A stretch of 36,643 nt of DNA from Chloroflexota bacterium (lineage in GTDB: Bacteria; Chloroflexota; Dehalococcoidia; Lucifugimonadales; Lucifugimonadaceae): the NCBI GenBank assembly GCA_027623655.1, contig JAQBVG010000014.1, positions 1 to 36,643 of the forward strand. The letters run 5' to 3'. This document shows positions 16,345 to 25,254 of the stretch, in pieces (the stretch's first letter is position 1; the number at the start of each line of letters is the position of its first letter). Under the pieces are notes generated by a model that was not told the origin of the DNA, searched no databases, and worked only from the letters and a program-made list of their open reading frames with translations. Made by a program: the position numbers and the translations under genes.

Positions 16345-17170
16345 CAGCGAACAACAAGAAGATCCGTCAGGTTCGGCACGCGCTTTTAGCACCGCTGACA
16401 CAGCCGATTCTCGAAGCGCAGGGATCGCTGAGGCAAAAGCCGCCGTCGCTCGACTGAAATCACAGATCCCGCAGGCTGGTGACGGCTGGAAAATCACCGT
16501 GCTGGAAGCGATCGCTGACTGGCCGCTGGCGAACGAAACGATCAATGGCGAGCGATTCGACTATCTGATCGGCGGCGAAGCATTCAACTGGCGGCTCTTA
16601 GCCGGGCGACTGCTCGAAGAGTGTGGCTCGAGTATTCCTGAGGAGGTGCTGACAGATTGGTTGTCTGATCCGGTGCTTTTTGGTGGACTGGACGAGCCAG
16701 AGTTTATGCGGGCTGTAGGTGTCGACAAATTCAGGGCGCACCTTTCATATTTTTACGGCGTAACTGTTGAGCAGTCGCTACTTGTCTCCGTTGAGGATGA
16801 AATTATTCACTGGCGGGTCGCAAGCGGACGACAATTGAACGATCGTTCCCTGGAAGCCGCATACGAGCGCCTATACGGCAGCACTCGTGACCAGCTCTGG
16901 GAGGTGTTCAAGCTCGAATCAGGGGTGGGTTCGGCCCGCGAGGGCTGGCGACATCGCGACGAGCATTCTCTTGGCACCGAGGATGCGTTCACTTACTGGT
17001 TGTTTAAATTGCGATTGGAGCGGTCAGATCCGGCGAAGATCGCCAGTGATACCCGTAAAGGGCTCGCCAGGCTAGAACTGATGCGTCAGAACGACATTCG
17101 GCGTATCCAGTTGCGTAAATCAGACGAACTGCGCCAACGAACCCGACAGAATCGTGATCGTAAGAACTGA
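16337..17170 (+). CDS. Protein of unknown function
   Basis: This 277-residue hydrophilic protein starts at a GTG inside the last codons of the polX fragment (8-nt overlap). I recognise no family. It has a Ser/Ala-rich first 25 residues, then mixed alpha-helical segments. The middle has several Trp and Tyr (WKITVLEAIADWPL, YLIGGEAFNWRLLAGRLLEE, FRAHLSYFYGVT). The C-terminal tail is strongly basic (RRIQLRKSDELRQRTRQNRD), which could contact nucleic acid. It has no signal peptide or membrane segment, so it is presumably cytosolic. The overlap suggests co-transcription with polX, and the valS T-box follows in the next 423 bp. Confidence 0.7.
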   Translation: MVSSEQQEDPSGSARAFSTADTADSRSAGIAEAKAAVARLKSQIPQAGDGWKITVLEAIADWPLANETINGERFDYLIGGEAFNWRLLAGRLLEECGSSIPEEVLTDWLSDPVLFGGLDEPEFMRAVGVDKFRAHLSYFYGVTVEQSLLVSVEDEIIHWRVASGRQLNDRSLEAAYERLYGSTRDQLWEVFKLESGVGSAREGWRHRDEHSLGTEDAFTYWLFKLRLERSDPAKIASDTRKGLARLELMRQNDIRRIQLRKSDELRQRTRQNRDRKN

Positions 17171-17274
17171 TCCAGACATGTGCATGGTGCCTGGCCCGAA
17201 CCGTTAATACCACTGTCATCCTAAATGGTGATTGCGCTCCGGAGGCTTACAGGCTAGCCTAGAGGTGATATCGA

Positions 17275-17540
17275 AAATGCTTCGACGAGAAGTAGTAGCG
17301 TGTTCGCAGGGTCTGAGAGAGCCGGTGGTTGGTGCGAACCGGAACCCGTGTGGCCGTGAAGTCGTCTCCGAGCTGGCAATCTGAATTTCATCCGTATTAC
17401 TAAGATTGTCCGGTTGCACCGTTACAGCAAATGAAGTGGTTCCACAGGTCAGATCTCCGGGTCAGACAGTTGTGGGCAACAAAGGTGGTACCGCGGTCAA
17501 CCCGTCCTTTGATCAATCGATCTGGGCGGGTTTTTTGTTG
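17275..17540 (+). promoter_or_regulatory. T-box riboswitch (valine) of valS
   Basis: The 423-bp gap before valS holds a complete T-box leader. Stem I starts near 17281 with the AGUA-type specifier side GAAGTAGTAG. Its distal part has the conserved AGAGAGCCGG (17316-17325) and GGTTGGTG. The 3' side carries GAA-GTC-G, with the specifier codon GTC (Val) at 17361-17363. The antiterminator has the T-box sequence AAAGGTGGTACCGCGG (17481-17496); its UGGU bulge complements an ACCA tRNA end. It is followed by the terminator. Uncharged tRNA-Val would stabilise the antiterminator and switch valS on. A weak TTGCGC/TAGCCT promoter with a 17-nt spacer lies at 17232-17260. The remaining 17171-17231 holds nothing recognisable. 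Confidence 0.93.
17500..17536 (+). terminator. Conditional rho-independent terminator of the T-box
   Basis: ACCCGTCC (17500-17507) pairs with GGGCGGGT (17524-17531), with one G-U pair. The inner GATC/GATC extends the hairpin, and T6 follows at 17531-17536. It is mutually exclusive with the T-box antiterminator just upstream. Confidence 0.9.
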
Positions 17541-17614
17541 CCAGAATTTTGTGATCCTGGAAGTGGGCGGGCCACTGTTGGTCGTCAGGCCACGTGGGCG
17601 AGGCAGGAATTAAA

Positions 17615-20269
17615 GTGAAGTCGATAGAGTTTGGCGATCTCCCGAAGCGTTTTGATATTGCGGAGCGCGAGGCATTCTGGCGGGACCGTTGGTCTGCGCT
17701 CGGCGTCGAGAAACGCGACCCCGAAGCTCCACGCGAAAAAACCTACGTTATCGATTCACCTCCGCCGACGGTCAGTGGCTCGCTGCACATCGGGCACATC
17801 TTTTCGTACACCCACCAGGACATTCTCGCCCGCTACAAACGCATGGCAGGTTGGAACGTGGCTTATCCAATGGGCTGGGACGACAACGGGCTGCCGACGG
17901 AACGTCGAGTACAGAACTATTTTGGTGTCAGGGCAGAACCGAACGTCCCGTATATCGAGAATCTGGATGTCGAAATAGAGCGGGAGCGAGCGGGTCTGAA
18001 GAAGGATCAGTCGCTAGTCATCAGTCGACAGAACTTCATCGAAATGTGTCATGTGGTGACGGAAATGGACGAGACGGTGTTCAAGGACACCTTCAACCGT
18101 ATGGGCTATTCGATCGACTGGAGTGACGAATATGCCACTATCGACGACAAGAGCCGCCGTATCGCCCAGCGCAGCTTTCTGGACCTGTACGAAAAAGGGC
18201 ACGTTTACCAGATCGAAGCACCGACCATGTGGGACGTCGATTTCCAGACAGCTGTTGCACAGGCAGAGGTAGAAGATCGCGACAAGGGCGGGGCGTACCA
18301 CGATATCGAGTTCGGGGTATTTGAAGCAGACGCGCCTATAGAAAGCTTTGTCATATCGACCACACGTCCAGAATTGCTGGCCGCATGCGTTGGGATCACG
18401 GCCCATCCGGATGACACCAGGTTCAAAGGTTTGTTCGGCAAACACGCCGTGACGCCAGGATTCATGGTGAAAGTCCCGATCTTCCCCAGCACAGAGGCCG
18501 ACCCTGAAAAAGGGACCGGAATCCTGATGGTTTGTACCTTCGGTGACCAGACCGACGTTACGTGGTGGCGCGAGCAGAACCTTGAACTTCGTCAGATTCT
18601 CGGTCGTAACGGGAGAATCCTGGATCGAACGTTCGGGAGCGACGATGGCTGGGCAAGCGAGGATCCTGAACGCGCCAATGCAAACTACCGGCAAATCGTC
18701 GGTAAACGTCCCCCTGCTGCGAAGTCGATTATGGTCGATCTCTTACGCGATCTGGAGAACTCGGCTACCGGGAACGGTGCGCCCCTTCGGGACGAGCCCA
18801 GGCCGATCCAACACCCTGTTCGCTACTACGAAAAAGGCGACAGTCCTCTCGAGTACCTCACAACGCGGCAATGGTTTGTCAGGCTTCTGGACAAGACTGA
18901 CCAGATGCTCGAGATGGGACGCAAGATGACGTGGCACCCCGAATTCATGCGAAAGCGATTCGAAAATTGGACCGAGAATCTCAATGTCGACTGGTGTATT
19001 TCGAGACAGCGGTACTTTGGTGTTCCGATTCCGGTCTGGTACCCGCTGGACGACCAGGGCGAGCCGCAGTACGACGGGGCCATCGTGGCAACGGCAGAAA
19101 TGCTTCCGGTCGATCCGGAATCAGCGACCCCACCCGGTTACAGCCCTGATCAGCGTGGGATTCCCGGTGGATTCGTTGGCGAACCAGACATTTTCGACAC
19201 GTGGTTCACTTCTTCGCTCAGCCCACAGACCGTTGCGAGGTGGGGTGAGGTCGATGATCAGATGAAATCGATGTTCCCGATGGATGTTCGTCCGCAGGGT
19301 CACGACATTATCCGGACCTGGGCGTTTTACACCATCGCGAAAGCAATGCTGCATCAGGAATCCGTGCCCTGGCATAACGTGATGTTGTCTGGATGGGTGC
19401 TTGATCCCGACCGCAAGAAAATGTCGAAGTCGAAAGGCAACACGGTTACACCGGTCGAAACCCTCGACGCCTATGGTGCGGACGCGGTCCGGTACTGGTC
19501 TGGCTCGTTCAGGTTGGGATCTGATGCTGCCCACGACGAAGCGATCTTCAAGATCGGCGGAAAGCTGGTCACGAAGATATACAACGCCGGGAAATTCGTG
19601 CTTTCGCAGACTGCCGAAGACGGGCCAATCGTTAACGAACTCGATCGCGCTTTCATCGCCGAGTTGAAGGAACTGGTAAGACGGGTGACCCGTGCATTCG
19701 AGAACTACGAGTTCTCGGTAGCTTTGCAGGAGACAGAGAAATTCTTCTGGGGTGCATTTACAGACAACTACATCGAGTTGCTCAAGCGGCGGTCCCGCTC
19801 GGAGGACGATATAGCCGGCCGGGCCTCCGCAGTAGCTGCTCTTCGTCTCGGCCTCAACGTCATGTTGCGTCTTTTCGCGCCTTTTGTGCCCACGATCACC
19901 GACGAGGCGTGGAGCTGGGTATTTGCCGGAGAAACGGGTAACCAATCGATTCACCTGGCGTCCTGGCCGACGGTCCTCGAACTCGATGCGGTCGCTCCTC
20001 CGGCAAATGCCGGATCGTTTCAAGCCGCTTCCGACGCCATTTCCGCAGTTCGCAAAGCGAAAAGCGAAAGCGGCGTGAGCCTGAACCGAGAGCTACTTCG
20101 GCTCGAACTCGAATCGGATGAACAGGGTGAGAACGAATTGCGGCTTGTGGTGGACGACGTGGCGGCAGCGGGCGGCGCCAACACGATCGTATTCACACGG
20201 GGTACGCCTTCCGCAGACTGGCGTTACACGGCAAAGATTGAACCAGCTGAGGTAGAGGCCAAAGCCTAG
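17615..20269 (+). CDS. valS: Valyl-tRNA synthetase, archaeal-type
   Basis: The class I synthetase charges tRNA-Val. It has HIGH (SLHIGHIF, about 50 residues from the start), the CP1 editing domain (TTRPELLAACVGITAHPDD), KKMSKSKGN near residue 605, and the anticodon-binding domain (LFAPFVPTITDEAWSW). The active-site segment reads GWDDNGLPTER, the version of archaeal and some alphaproteobacterial ValRS, where common bacterial enzymes have an AGIATQ-like segment. The GTG at 17615 is chosen because AGGA (17605-17608) lies 6 nt before it. An upstream in-frame GTG at 17594 would add 7 residues. Length is about 884 residues, without the long C-terminal coiled-coil arm of many bacterial ValRS. Controlled by the upstream T-box. 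Confidence 0.96.
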   Translation: MKSIEFGDLPKRFDIAEREAFWRDRWSALGVEKRDPEAPREKTYVIDSPPPTVSGSLHIGHIFSYTHQDILARYKRMAGWNVAYPMGWDDNGLPTERRVQNYFGVRAEPNVPYIENLDVEIERERAGLKKDQSLVISRQNFIEMCHVVTEMDETVFKDTFNRMGYSIDWSDEYATIDDKSRRIAQRSFLDLYEKGHVYQIEAPTMWDVDFQTAVAQAEVEDRDKGGAYHDIEFGVFEADAPIESFVISTTRPELLAACVGITAHPDDTRFKGLFGKHAVTPGFMVKVPIFPSTEADPEKGTGILMVCTFGDQTDVTWWREQNLELRQILGRNGRILDRTFGSDDGWASEDPERANANYRQIVGKRPPAAKSIMVDLLRDLENSATGNGAPLRDEPRPIQHPVRYYEKGDSPLEYLTTRQWFVRLLDKTDQMLEMGRKMTWHPEFMRKRFENWTENLNVDWCISRQRYFGVPIPVWYPLDDQGEPQYDGAIVATAEMLPVDPESATPPGYSPDQRGIPGGFVGEPDIFDTWFTSSLSPQTVARWGEVDDQMKSMFPMDVRPQGHDIIRTWAFYTIAKAMLHQESVPWHNVMLSGWVLDPDRKKMSKSKGNTVTPVETLDAYGADAVRYWSGSFRLGSDAAHDEAIFKIGGKLVTKIYNAGKFVLSQTAEDGPIVNELDRAFIAELKELVRRVTRAFENYEFSVALQETEKFFWGAFTDNYIELLKRRSRSEDDIAGRASAVAALRLGLNVMLRLFAPFVPTITDEAWSWVFAGETGNQSIHLASWPTVLELDAVAPPANAGSFQAASDAISAVRKAKSESGVSLNRELLRLELESDEQGENELRLVVDDVAAAGGANTIVFTRGTPSADWRYTAKIEPAEVEAKA

Positions 20270-20290
20270 AAAATCTTCGCGAAACTTATT

Positions 20291-20977
20291 TCAACCCTTG
20301 GATTTCCACGCACCCCACTTATCCAGTGTGAAATCCGAAGCGGAGAAGTAGCGGTGTAGGACGCCCTCTTTCTTTCGGACTTCGGCGCACATTTTTGCGA
20401 CGTCGACAGCGGTTTCCACATCCACCCGTGTTGCTCCATCGGCATCGCAGACGAGGATGTCCCCGGGATTGATCCTCAATCCAGCGACCGAAACCTGAAC
20501 GCCGTGATCGATCATGTTGAACGGACCGTGTCCCGGAACTCGACCCGTCGCCCAGAGCGGCAACCCGGCCTGTTGGATACCGGGGATGTCGCGTGCATTG
20601 CCATCGACCAACGCTGCGACGGCACCCAGGGCCTTCATCTGGTATGCCATGCCATCGCCGATGATCGCGCCGCGTCGCGCGGGTCGGTCTATATCCTGCT
20701 GCACCACGATTACAGGCACATTCGCTCGAGCGATCGAGTCGAAATAATCGATTCGCCCGGTAGCCGGCGCGTCAGGTTCGTTCAGGGGCGTCCACGTAGA
20801 GGTTAAAGCGTACCCAACCGCCGGTTTCGCTCCCGGTGAAATATATTCACGGAGACTGGGATCGGTGTAGTCCTCGTCTGCGCTGATATTCCCGCGGACC
20901 AGGATGCCGGCGTTCTGTACCGTTGCGGAGTCGTATTCTGCAAGTGTGTCGAGTATTGCCCGGTCGACTGTTTTCAT
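20291..20977 (-). CDS. RraA-like / HMG-aldolase family protein
   Basis: This 228-residue protein has the RraA / 4-hydroxy-4-methyl-2-oxoglutarate aldolase fold. The family core is visible as GAIIGDGMAYQMKALGAVAA, followed by VDGNARD, whose R129-D130 are the substrate/metal-binding residues of the aldolases. A metal-dependent aldol cleavage or oxaloacetate decarboxylation of a small keto-acid is therefore possible. Some members instead act as RNase E regulators, and the residues favour an enzyme. Length is normal. It lies 51 bp behind the small unknown gene and converges on valS, with 21 bp between the two stops. The substrate is unknown. Confidence 0.8.
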   Translation of the reverse strand: MKTVDRAILDTLAEYDSATVQNAGILVRGNISADEDYTDPSLREYISPGAKPAVGYALTSTWTPLNEPDAPATGRIDYFDSIARANVPVIVVQQDIDRPARRGAIIGDGMAYQMKALGAVAALVDGNARDIPGIQQAGLPLWATGRVPGHGPFNMIDHGVQVSVAGLRINPGDILVCDADGATRVDVETAVDVAKMCAEVRKKEGVLHRYFSASDFTLDKWGAWKSKG

Positions 20978-21028
20978 GTTGCCAATTCGTAATGGTGCGG
21001 TGGAACTATCTTGAAAGCAGCGATGCGT

Positions 21029-21307
21029 CTACTGTTCCAGAGGGATGATGTCCGGCTCAAGCGAAAGCATGTCGCCTGGGAAAAACTCTCGCCATGGTTC
21101 GAACTGCTCGACAAACGTGCGTCCTTCTTCGATCGAACTCAATCCTTTTATCGCCCGTCCTGGATCGTAGCCAGTGGTCTTAGCCAGCGCTTCGATACCC
21201 CGCTTTGTGTCGCGGACTCCGCCGACAGAGTAGGTCTCACCTTCGTCATCTTCGACAACGAGGTCAATTCCCTTTTTTTTCTGTTTCCAGTACAGCCTCA
21301 TCGGCAT
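21029..21307 (-). CDS. Small conserved-looking protein of unknown function
   Basis: This 92-residue protein begins MPMRLYWKQKKKGIDLVVED, a strand-rich start resembling small beta-barrel or PqqD-sized domains, but no family is recognised. It has neither cysteine nor a membrane segment. It is rich in Asp/Glu after a basic N-terminus. The A8 tract behind the KKK codons is slippage-prone. A TAGAAT at 21415-21420 (minus) could be its -10 with a 5' leader of about 100 nt. It precedes the RraA-like gene in the same direction and may be co-transcribed with it. The 189 bp toward coaBC hold no other visible gene. Confidence 0.6.
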   Translation of the reverse strand: MPMRLYWKQKKKGIDLVVEDDEGETYSVGGVRDTKRGIEALAKTTGYDPGRAIKGLSSIEEGRTFVEQFEPWREFFPGDMLSLEPDIIPLEQ

Positions 21308-21496
21308 CTCCTCGGGTTATCTGTATGGGTTGAGGGCTCGTCAAAGATCGGCCGGCGCATCAGACGAACATTCTGATCGACCGGGCCTCGAGTGATTGCG
21401 GTGTTGAACAGCCATATTCTACGACCGCTACCGAATTTATGGACAGCGTAGCGAGAGTTCGGTCGTCCGCCATTGCCGGCCAGATTCGGGGAAGAA

Positions 21497-22756
21497 TCAA
21501 TGCTTAATCAGAAGGGGTCGAGCGCGATCCAGGATTGCATGACCAACGTCGAGCTTGCTCATGAGCGGTAGTGCATCGCTCAATCCTGTCGCATCGACGA
21601 AAGTTACTCGGTTGGTATCGGTGCCGAATCCGCTTCCAGGTTCGCTCACATTGTTGGCGACCACGAAAGCCGCCCCTTTCGGAGCGATCTTGTCCCTGGC
21701 ATTTGCTTCAAGATCATTTGTTTCTGCGGCAAATGCTACCTTCACAAGCCGGTCTCCTTTTGCTAAGGGCATAAAATCCTCGACCTTCGTCAGCTCCAGC
21801 GACATCCCGTCACCGTCCCGATCCATCGTCTTTTTAATCTTCTCTGTCGCTATTTTCGTGGGTGTGAAGTCGGATATTGCAGCAGCCATTACAAGAAGAT
21901 CGGCATTCGCGGACTCCGGAAGGATTGCCTCTCTCATTTCTTCGACCGTCGATGCCCTGACAACTTCGATTCCGGCCGGAGAGGGAAGGTCGGAAGCGGT
22001 CACCAGTAAGACATCGGCTCCACGGTCGCGCGCAGCTTCGGCGATTGCATAACCCATTTTCCCGGTGGATCTGTTCGAGATGAACCGCACAGGATCGATT
22101 GGTTGCCGGGTGCCACCGGCTGAAACGATCACCCGGCGCCCTTCGTAATCGCCGCGCACACCGACCGCCTGACGAACGAGTCCGACAATCGTCTCGATAT
22201 CGATCAGTCGTCCCTTCCCAACCAGGCCTGATGCGAGTCGACCTTCAACCGGTCCTGCGAATCGCACGCCGTCGCGCTTGAGCGTCTCAACATTACGTTG
22301 TGTTGCTGCGCTCTCGTACATACCGGCGTCCATGGCCGGTGCAACGATTACCGGGGCAATCGTTGCCAGCACCGTAGCCGTCAACGGATCATCAGTAATC
22401 CCCAGCGCCAGTTTCGCGATCGTATTGGCCGTTGCCGGGGCAACGATCACGCAGTCGGCTCGCAGCGCAAGCGCTACGTGATCAATGTTGAGTTCCGACT
22501 GTGCGTCCCACAGACCGGTGGTTACGGGCCGGTGCGTCAGTGCCTGAAACGTGGTTTTGCCAATAAACTCGTTCGCCGATCGCGTCAGAATCACATCGAC
22601 CGTGGCCCCGGCCTGGACAAGCTTGCTGGCAAGGTCGGCGGCCTTGTAGGCTGCTATCGACCCAGTCACGCCGAGCACGACCGTCTTCCCGTCCAGTGGC
22701 AAGCGTGCGCGGATCGGGTCTGCAATCGGACTATTTGAACGGATCGTAGGCGACAT
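21497..22756 (-). CDS. coaBC: Phosphopantothenoylcysteine decarboxylase / phosphopantothenate-cysteine ligase
   Basis: This bifunctional enzyme makes 4'-phosphopantetheine in CoA synthesis. The N-terminal flavoprotein half (about residues 23-195) has GVTGSIAAYKAADLASKL, the catalytic His of NIDHVALA, APATANTIAK and PAMDAGMY. The C-terminal ligase half (about 205-405) has VSAGGTRQPIDPVRFISNRS, STGKMGYAIAEAA, MAAAISDFTP and the KIKK lysines. The decarboxylase substrate loop reads GRLASGLVGKGRL: the Cys of the E. coli-type motif (AC-G) is Ser. This variant appears common in some phyla, so activity is still likely. The gene stands 13 bp downstream of coaX in the same direction, forming a CoA operon. 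Confidence 0.94.
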   Translation of the reverse strand: MSPTIRSNSPIADPIRARLPLDGKTVVLGVTGSIAAYKAADLASKLVQAGATVDVILTRSANEFIGKTTFQALTHRPVTTGLWDAQSELNIDHVALALRADCVIVAPATANTIAKLALGITDDPLTATVLATIAPVIVAPAMDAGMYESAATQRNVETLKRDGVRFAGPVEGRLASGLVGKGRLIDIETIVGLVRQAVGVRGDYEGRRVIVSAGGTRQPIDPVRFISNRSTGKMGYAIAEAARDRGADVLLVTASDLPSPAGIEVVRASTVEEMREAILPESANADLLVMAAAISDFTPTKIATEKIKKTMDRDGDGMSLELTKVEDFMPLAKGDRLVKVAFAAETNDLEANARDKIAPKGAAFVVANNVSEPGSGFGTDTNRVTFVDATGLSDALPLMSKLDVGHAILDRARPLLIKH

Positions 22757-22769
22757 GGCGAAAAACTGC

Positions 22770-23555
22770 CTAGGCGTTGTTCATTTCGTATAAGAGTCGA
22801 AGACCGATCAGGGTCAGCTCCGGGTTGACGTGATCGAAAACATCCGTCTGTTTGGCCATAAGTGTGGCCAGTCCACCCGTCGCAATCACGGTTACATTCT
22901 CTGGCGCCTCAGGATTTAACTCCTGTTTGAACCGTTCGATCATGCCTTCGATCAGTTCGGCGAACCCGAACACAAAACCAGACTGCATCGACGCTACCGT
23001 ACTGCGACCGATCACTCGATCTGGAGCGATCAATTCGACCCGTCGGAGCTGTGAGGTTCCTCGAAACATGGCATCCGCCGCTATTTCCAGGCCGGGAGCA
23101 ATTGCGCCACCTATGTAGTCGCCGTCGGCGGTCACCGCGTCGAAAACAGTTGCGGTACCGATATCGACCACCACGAGGGGACCGCCGTAAAGACTATGCG
23201 CTGCGACTGCGTCCACAATTCGATCCGAACCGACATCCTGGGTTCGATCGTAGTGAATGCGTATGCCGGTCCGAACGCCAGGCCCGATCAGCAGCGGCGA
23301 CGCTTTGATCGTTGATGAAAGCGCAGCGAGATAGGCCTCGGTAAGTGGCGGTACCACTGAGCAAATGACGGCAGCGTCGAACGAATCCGGCTCAACACCC
23401 TTCGAGCGCAGTACACCCTGAAGTGCCCAGGCATGTTCGTCTACGGTGCGGGTCTCGCGGGTGGCAAGTCGCCACGTCGCGGTCAACCGCTGATCGTCGA
23501 ACGCACCGATCGTTATGTTCGTGTTGCCAATATCGACAGCAAGTAGGGATGCCAA
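22770..23555 (-). CDS. coaX: Type III pantothenate kinase
   Basis: This is the first step of CoA synthesis, phosphorylation of pantothenate. The 261-residue protein has the ASKHA phosphate-1 motif AVDIGNTN (D8), the GSDR motif at 109-112 with catalytic D111, and the phosphate-2 motif VVDIGTATVFDAV (D131). GGAIAPGLEI and a late ATGGLA motif follow. Type III kinases are typically insensitive to CoA feedback and need a monovalent cation. The start is TTG at 23555, since the next in-frame codon block upstream is closed by TAG. A perfect TATAAT sits 9 nt before it. It precedes coaBC with 13 bp between them. Confidence 0.95.
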   Translation of the reverse strand: MASLLAVDIGNTNITIGAFDDQRLTATWRLATRETRTVDEHAWALQGVLRSKGVEPDSFDAAVICSVVPPLTEAYLAALSSTIKASPLLIGPGVRTGIRIHYDRTQDVGSDRIVDAVAAHSLYGGPLVVVDIGTATVFDAVTADGDYIGGAIAPGLEIAADAMFRGTSQLRRVELIAPDRVIGRSTVASMQSGFVFGFAELIEGMIERFKQELNPEAPENVTVIATGGLATLMAKQTDVFDHVNPELTLIGLRLLYEMNNA

Positions 23556-23564
23556 TGTTTGCTA

Positions 23565-23570
23565 ATTATA
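23565..23570 (-). promoter_or_regulatory. -10 element (TATAAT) of the coaX-coaBC operon
   Basis: A perfect TATAAT on the minus strand ends 9 nt before the TTG start of coaX, so the leader would be only about 1-3 nt. No SD fits in between. A -35 match is weak (TTCCGA, 18-nt spacer). Confidence 0.5.
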
Positions 23571-23676
23571 TGTTCGGAACGCACAGAATCGGAATGTTTT
23601 ACACGTGAACGGATTGGGCGGAGGAGGTGCTACTTGAGTTTTGGGACAGCGCACCTGCTGAGACGAACAGCGAAAA

Positions 23677-25254
23677 TCAGGCCAGGTCTCGATAAAATCG
23701 ACCGAGGCGGTCGGTTACATCTGTGGCACGCATCCCGGTCTCGCCGATCTCGTTCCGCGCTGCGTCGGCAGCGTAGCCATGAACGAACACTGCGAGTGAA
23801 GCCATTTCGAACACCTCGGTAGGCTCCTGAGCCAGGAGGCCACCCAGTAGTCCGGCCAGAACGTCGCCACTGCCGCCCTTTGCAAGCCCTGAATTCACCC
23901 ATGGCGATACCATCACTCGTCCATCTGGAGAAGCGATCAGCGTGGCGGCGCCTTTCAATACGATCACTTTGTTGAATTTGCGTGCGGCTTCGAGGGCAAC
24001 ACCCAGCCGGTTCGCTTGAACTTCCGTTGTTGTGATTCCCAGGAGCCGGCTCATTTCACCGGGATGAGGAGTGAGCACGGCCGGATTTTCGAGCCATTCC
24101 CACCATCTATAGGTTTCCGCCAGAATGTTGAGAGCGTCGGCATCCAGCACCAGCGGGGTATCTCGATTTAGCTGGGGAAGGAGGCTAACCAGGAATTCGG
24201 TTGCGTCGGGTGACTGCCCCATGCCGGGACCGACGACCACTGAATCTGACCGGTTCGCGAGTTCGAGGGTCATGCCCAACGCAGCGCGCGGATCGATGTC
24301 GCCTCTGAGCGTGACAGGCAGTGACCTGTACATGGCCTCTGAGACGCTACCCGCGATTCGTTGATAGGCGGGTTCAGGTGTGGCCACAAAAGTGAGACCG
24401 GCCCCCGATCTCGTCGATGCGTCGGTGGCCATCGTAACCGCACCCAGGTAATCCTTCGACCCGGCGATGATCAGGGCGCTGCCGAAGGTTCCCTTGTGCC
24501 CGTCTGTCGGACGCAGAGGTAGAAGTGATATGGCAATTTCGGAAGTGAGTAGTTCGGTATTGACGTGGGAATCGAGTCCGGGAGGAATCCCGATGTCGAG
24601 GACGTTGGTCCTTCCTGTGGGGGCCGATCCTGCTTCAAGTGCGGGACCGAGCTTTGGATATCCGAGCATCAATGTGATGTCGGCGGGTAGTCCGTCGATG
24701 TCGAATGCGCCGTTGTCTGAATTTAGACCTGTTGGTAGATCGAGGGCGATGACCGGGACGGCAGATTCAACGACCGCAAATATCAAAGAAGAAAGCGGCT
24801 CGGAGAGCGTACGGGACGAGCCCGTACCCAGAATTGCATCTATAACGACATCGGCCGTGGCGATCTGTTCTCTGAACGATCCGATATCGGACGAACCATC
24901 GGGTAACAGGGTAATGCCGACGACGGAAACCCCGACGCTCTCGGCAAGAATCCGCTTCGAATCAGGTGTCTTACGATTCAGGCAAAGCACCGCCGTCACG
25001 TTCGCTCCCCAGATCGCAAGGTGTCGGCCCGCGATAAGACCGTCGGAGCCGTTGTTTCCCGGTCCGACGAGAATCACAATCCGCTTGCCGAAGATATTGC
25101 CTGGGACGGTGGAATCCGTTAGGCCTGACAACTTGGATCGCACGGCCTCTGCTACCGCGAGGCCTGCGTTTCCCATCAATTTATCGAGTGAAACCCCGGC
25201 TTCTACTGCACTTCGTTCGATAGCTAGCATCTGTTCACGTGTTACGAGTTTCAT
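23677..25254 (-). CDS. nnrDE: Bifunctional NAD(P)HX epimerase / ADP-dependent NAD(P)HX dehydratase
   Basis: This enzyme repairs hydrated NADH and NADPH. The N-terminal YjeF_N (epimerase) domain shows LVGPGNNGSDGLIAGRHL near residues 61-78 and ALDLPTGLNSDNG near 158. The C-terminal carbohydrate-kinase-like dehydratase has GHKGTFGSALIIAGS, VVGPGMGQ, LDADALNIL, LTPHPGEMSRLLG, VVLKGAA-type nucleotide contacts and the closing GSGDVLAGLLGGLLAQ. The 525-residue fusion is of usual length for the two-domain form. Its ATG overlaps the acpS stop (ATGA), so translation is coupled. The block coaX-coaBC lies 121 bp downstream and carries its own promoter. Confidence 0.93.
   Translation of the reverse strand: MKLVTREQMLAIERSAVEAGVSLDKLMGNAGLAVAEAVRSKLSGLTDSTVPGNIFGKRIVILVGPGNNGSDGLIAGRHLAIWGANVTAVLCLNRKTPDSKRILAESVGVSVVGITLLPDGSSDIGSFREQIATADVVIDAILGTGSSRTLSEPLSSLIFAVVESAVPVIALDLPTGLNSDNGAFDIDGLPADITLMLGYPKLGPALEAGSAPTGRTNVLDIGIPPGLDSHVNTELLTSEIAISLLPLRPTDGHKGTFGSALIIAGSKDYLGAVTMATDASTRSGAGLTFVATPEPAYQRIAGSVSEAMYRSLPVTLRGDIDPRAALGMTLELANRSDSVVVGPGMGQSPDATEFLVSLLPQLNRDTPLVLDADALNILAETYRWWEWLENPAVLTPHPGEMSRLLGITTTEVQANRLGVALEAARKFNKVIVLKGAATLIASPDGRVMVSPWVNSGLAKGGSGDVLAGLLGGLLAQEPTEVFEMASLAVFVHGYAADAARNEIGETGMRATDVTDRLGRFYRDLA

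Noticed and set aside
19121-20023. 300-codon open frame antisense to valS
   Set aside because: Fully inside valS, with no family features; long antisense frames are common at this base composition.
21415-21420. TAGAAT on the minus strand as another leaderless promoter
   Set aside because: The ATG next to it opens only a short frame; at best it is a -10 for the 92-residue gene with a leader of about 100 nt.
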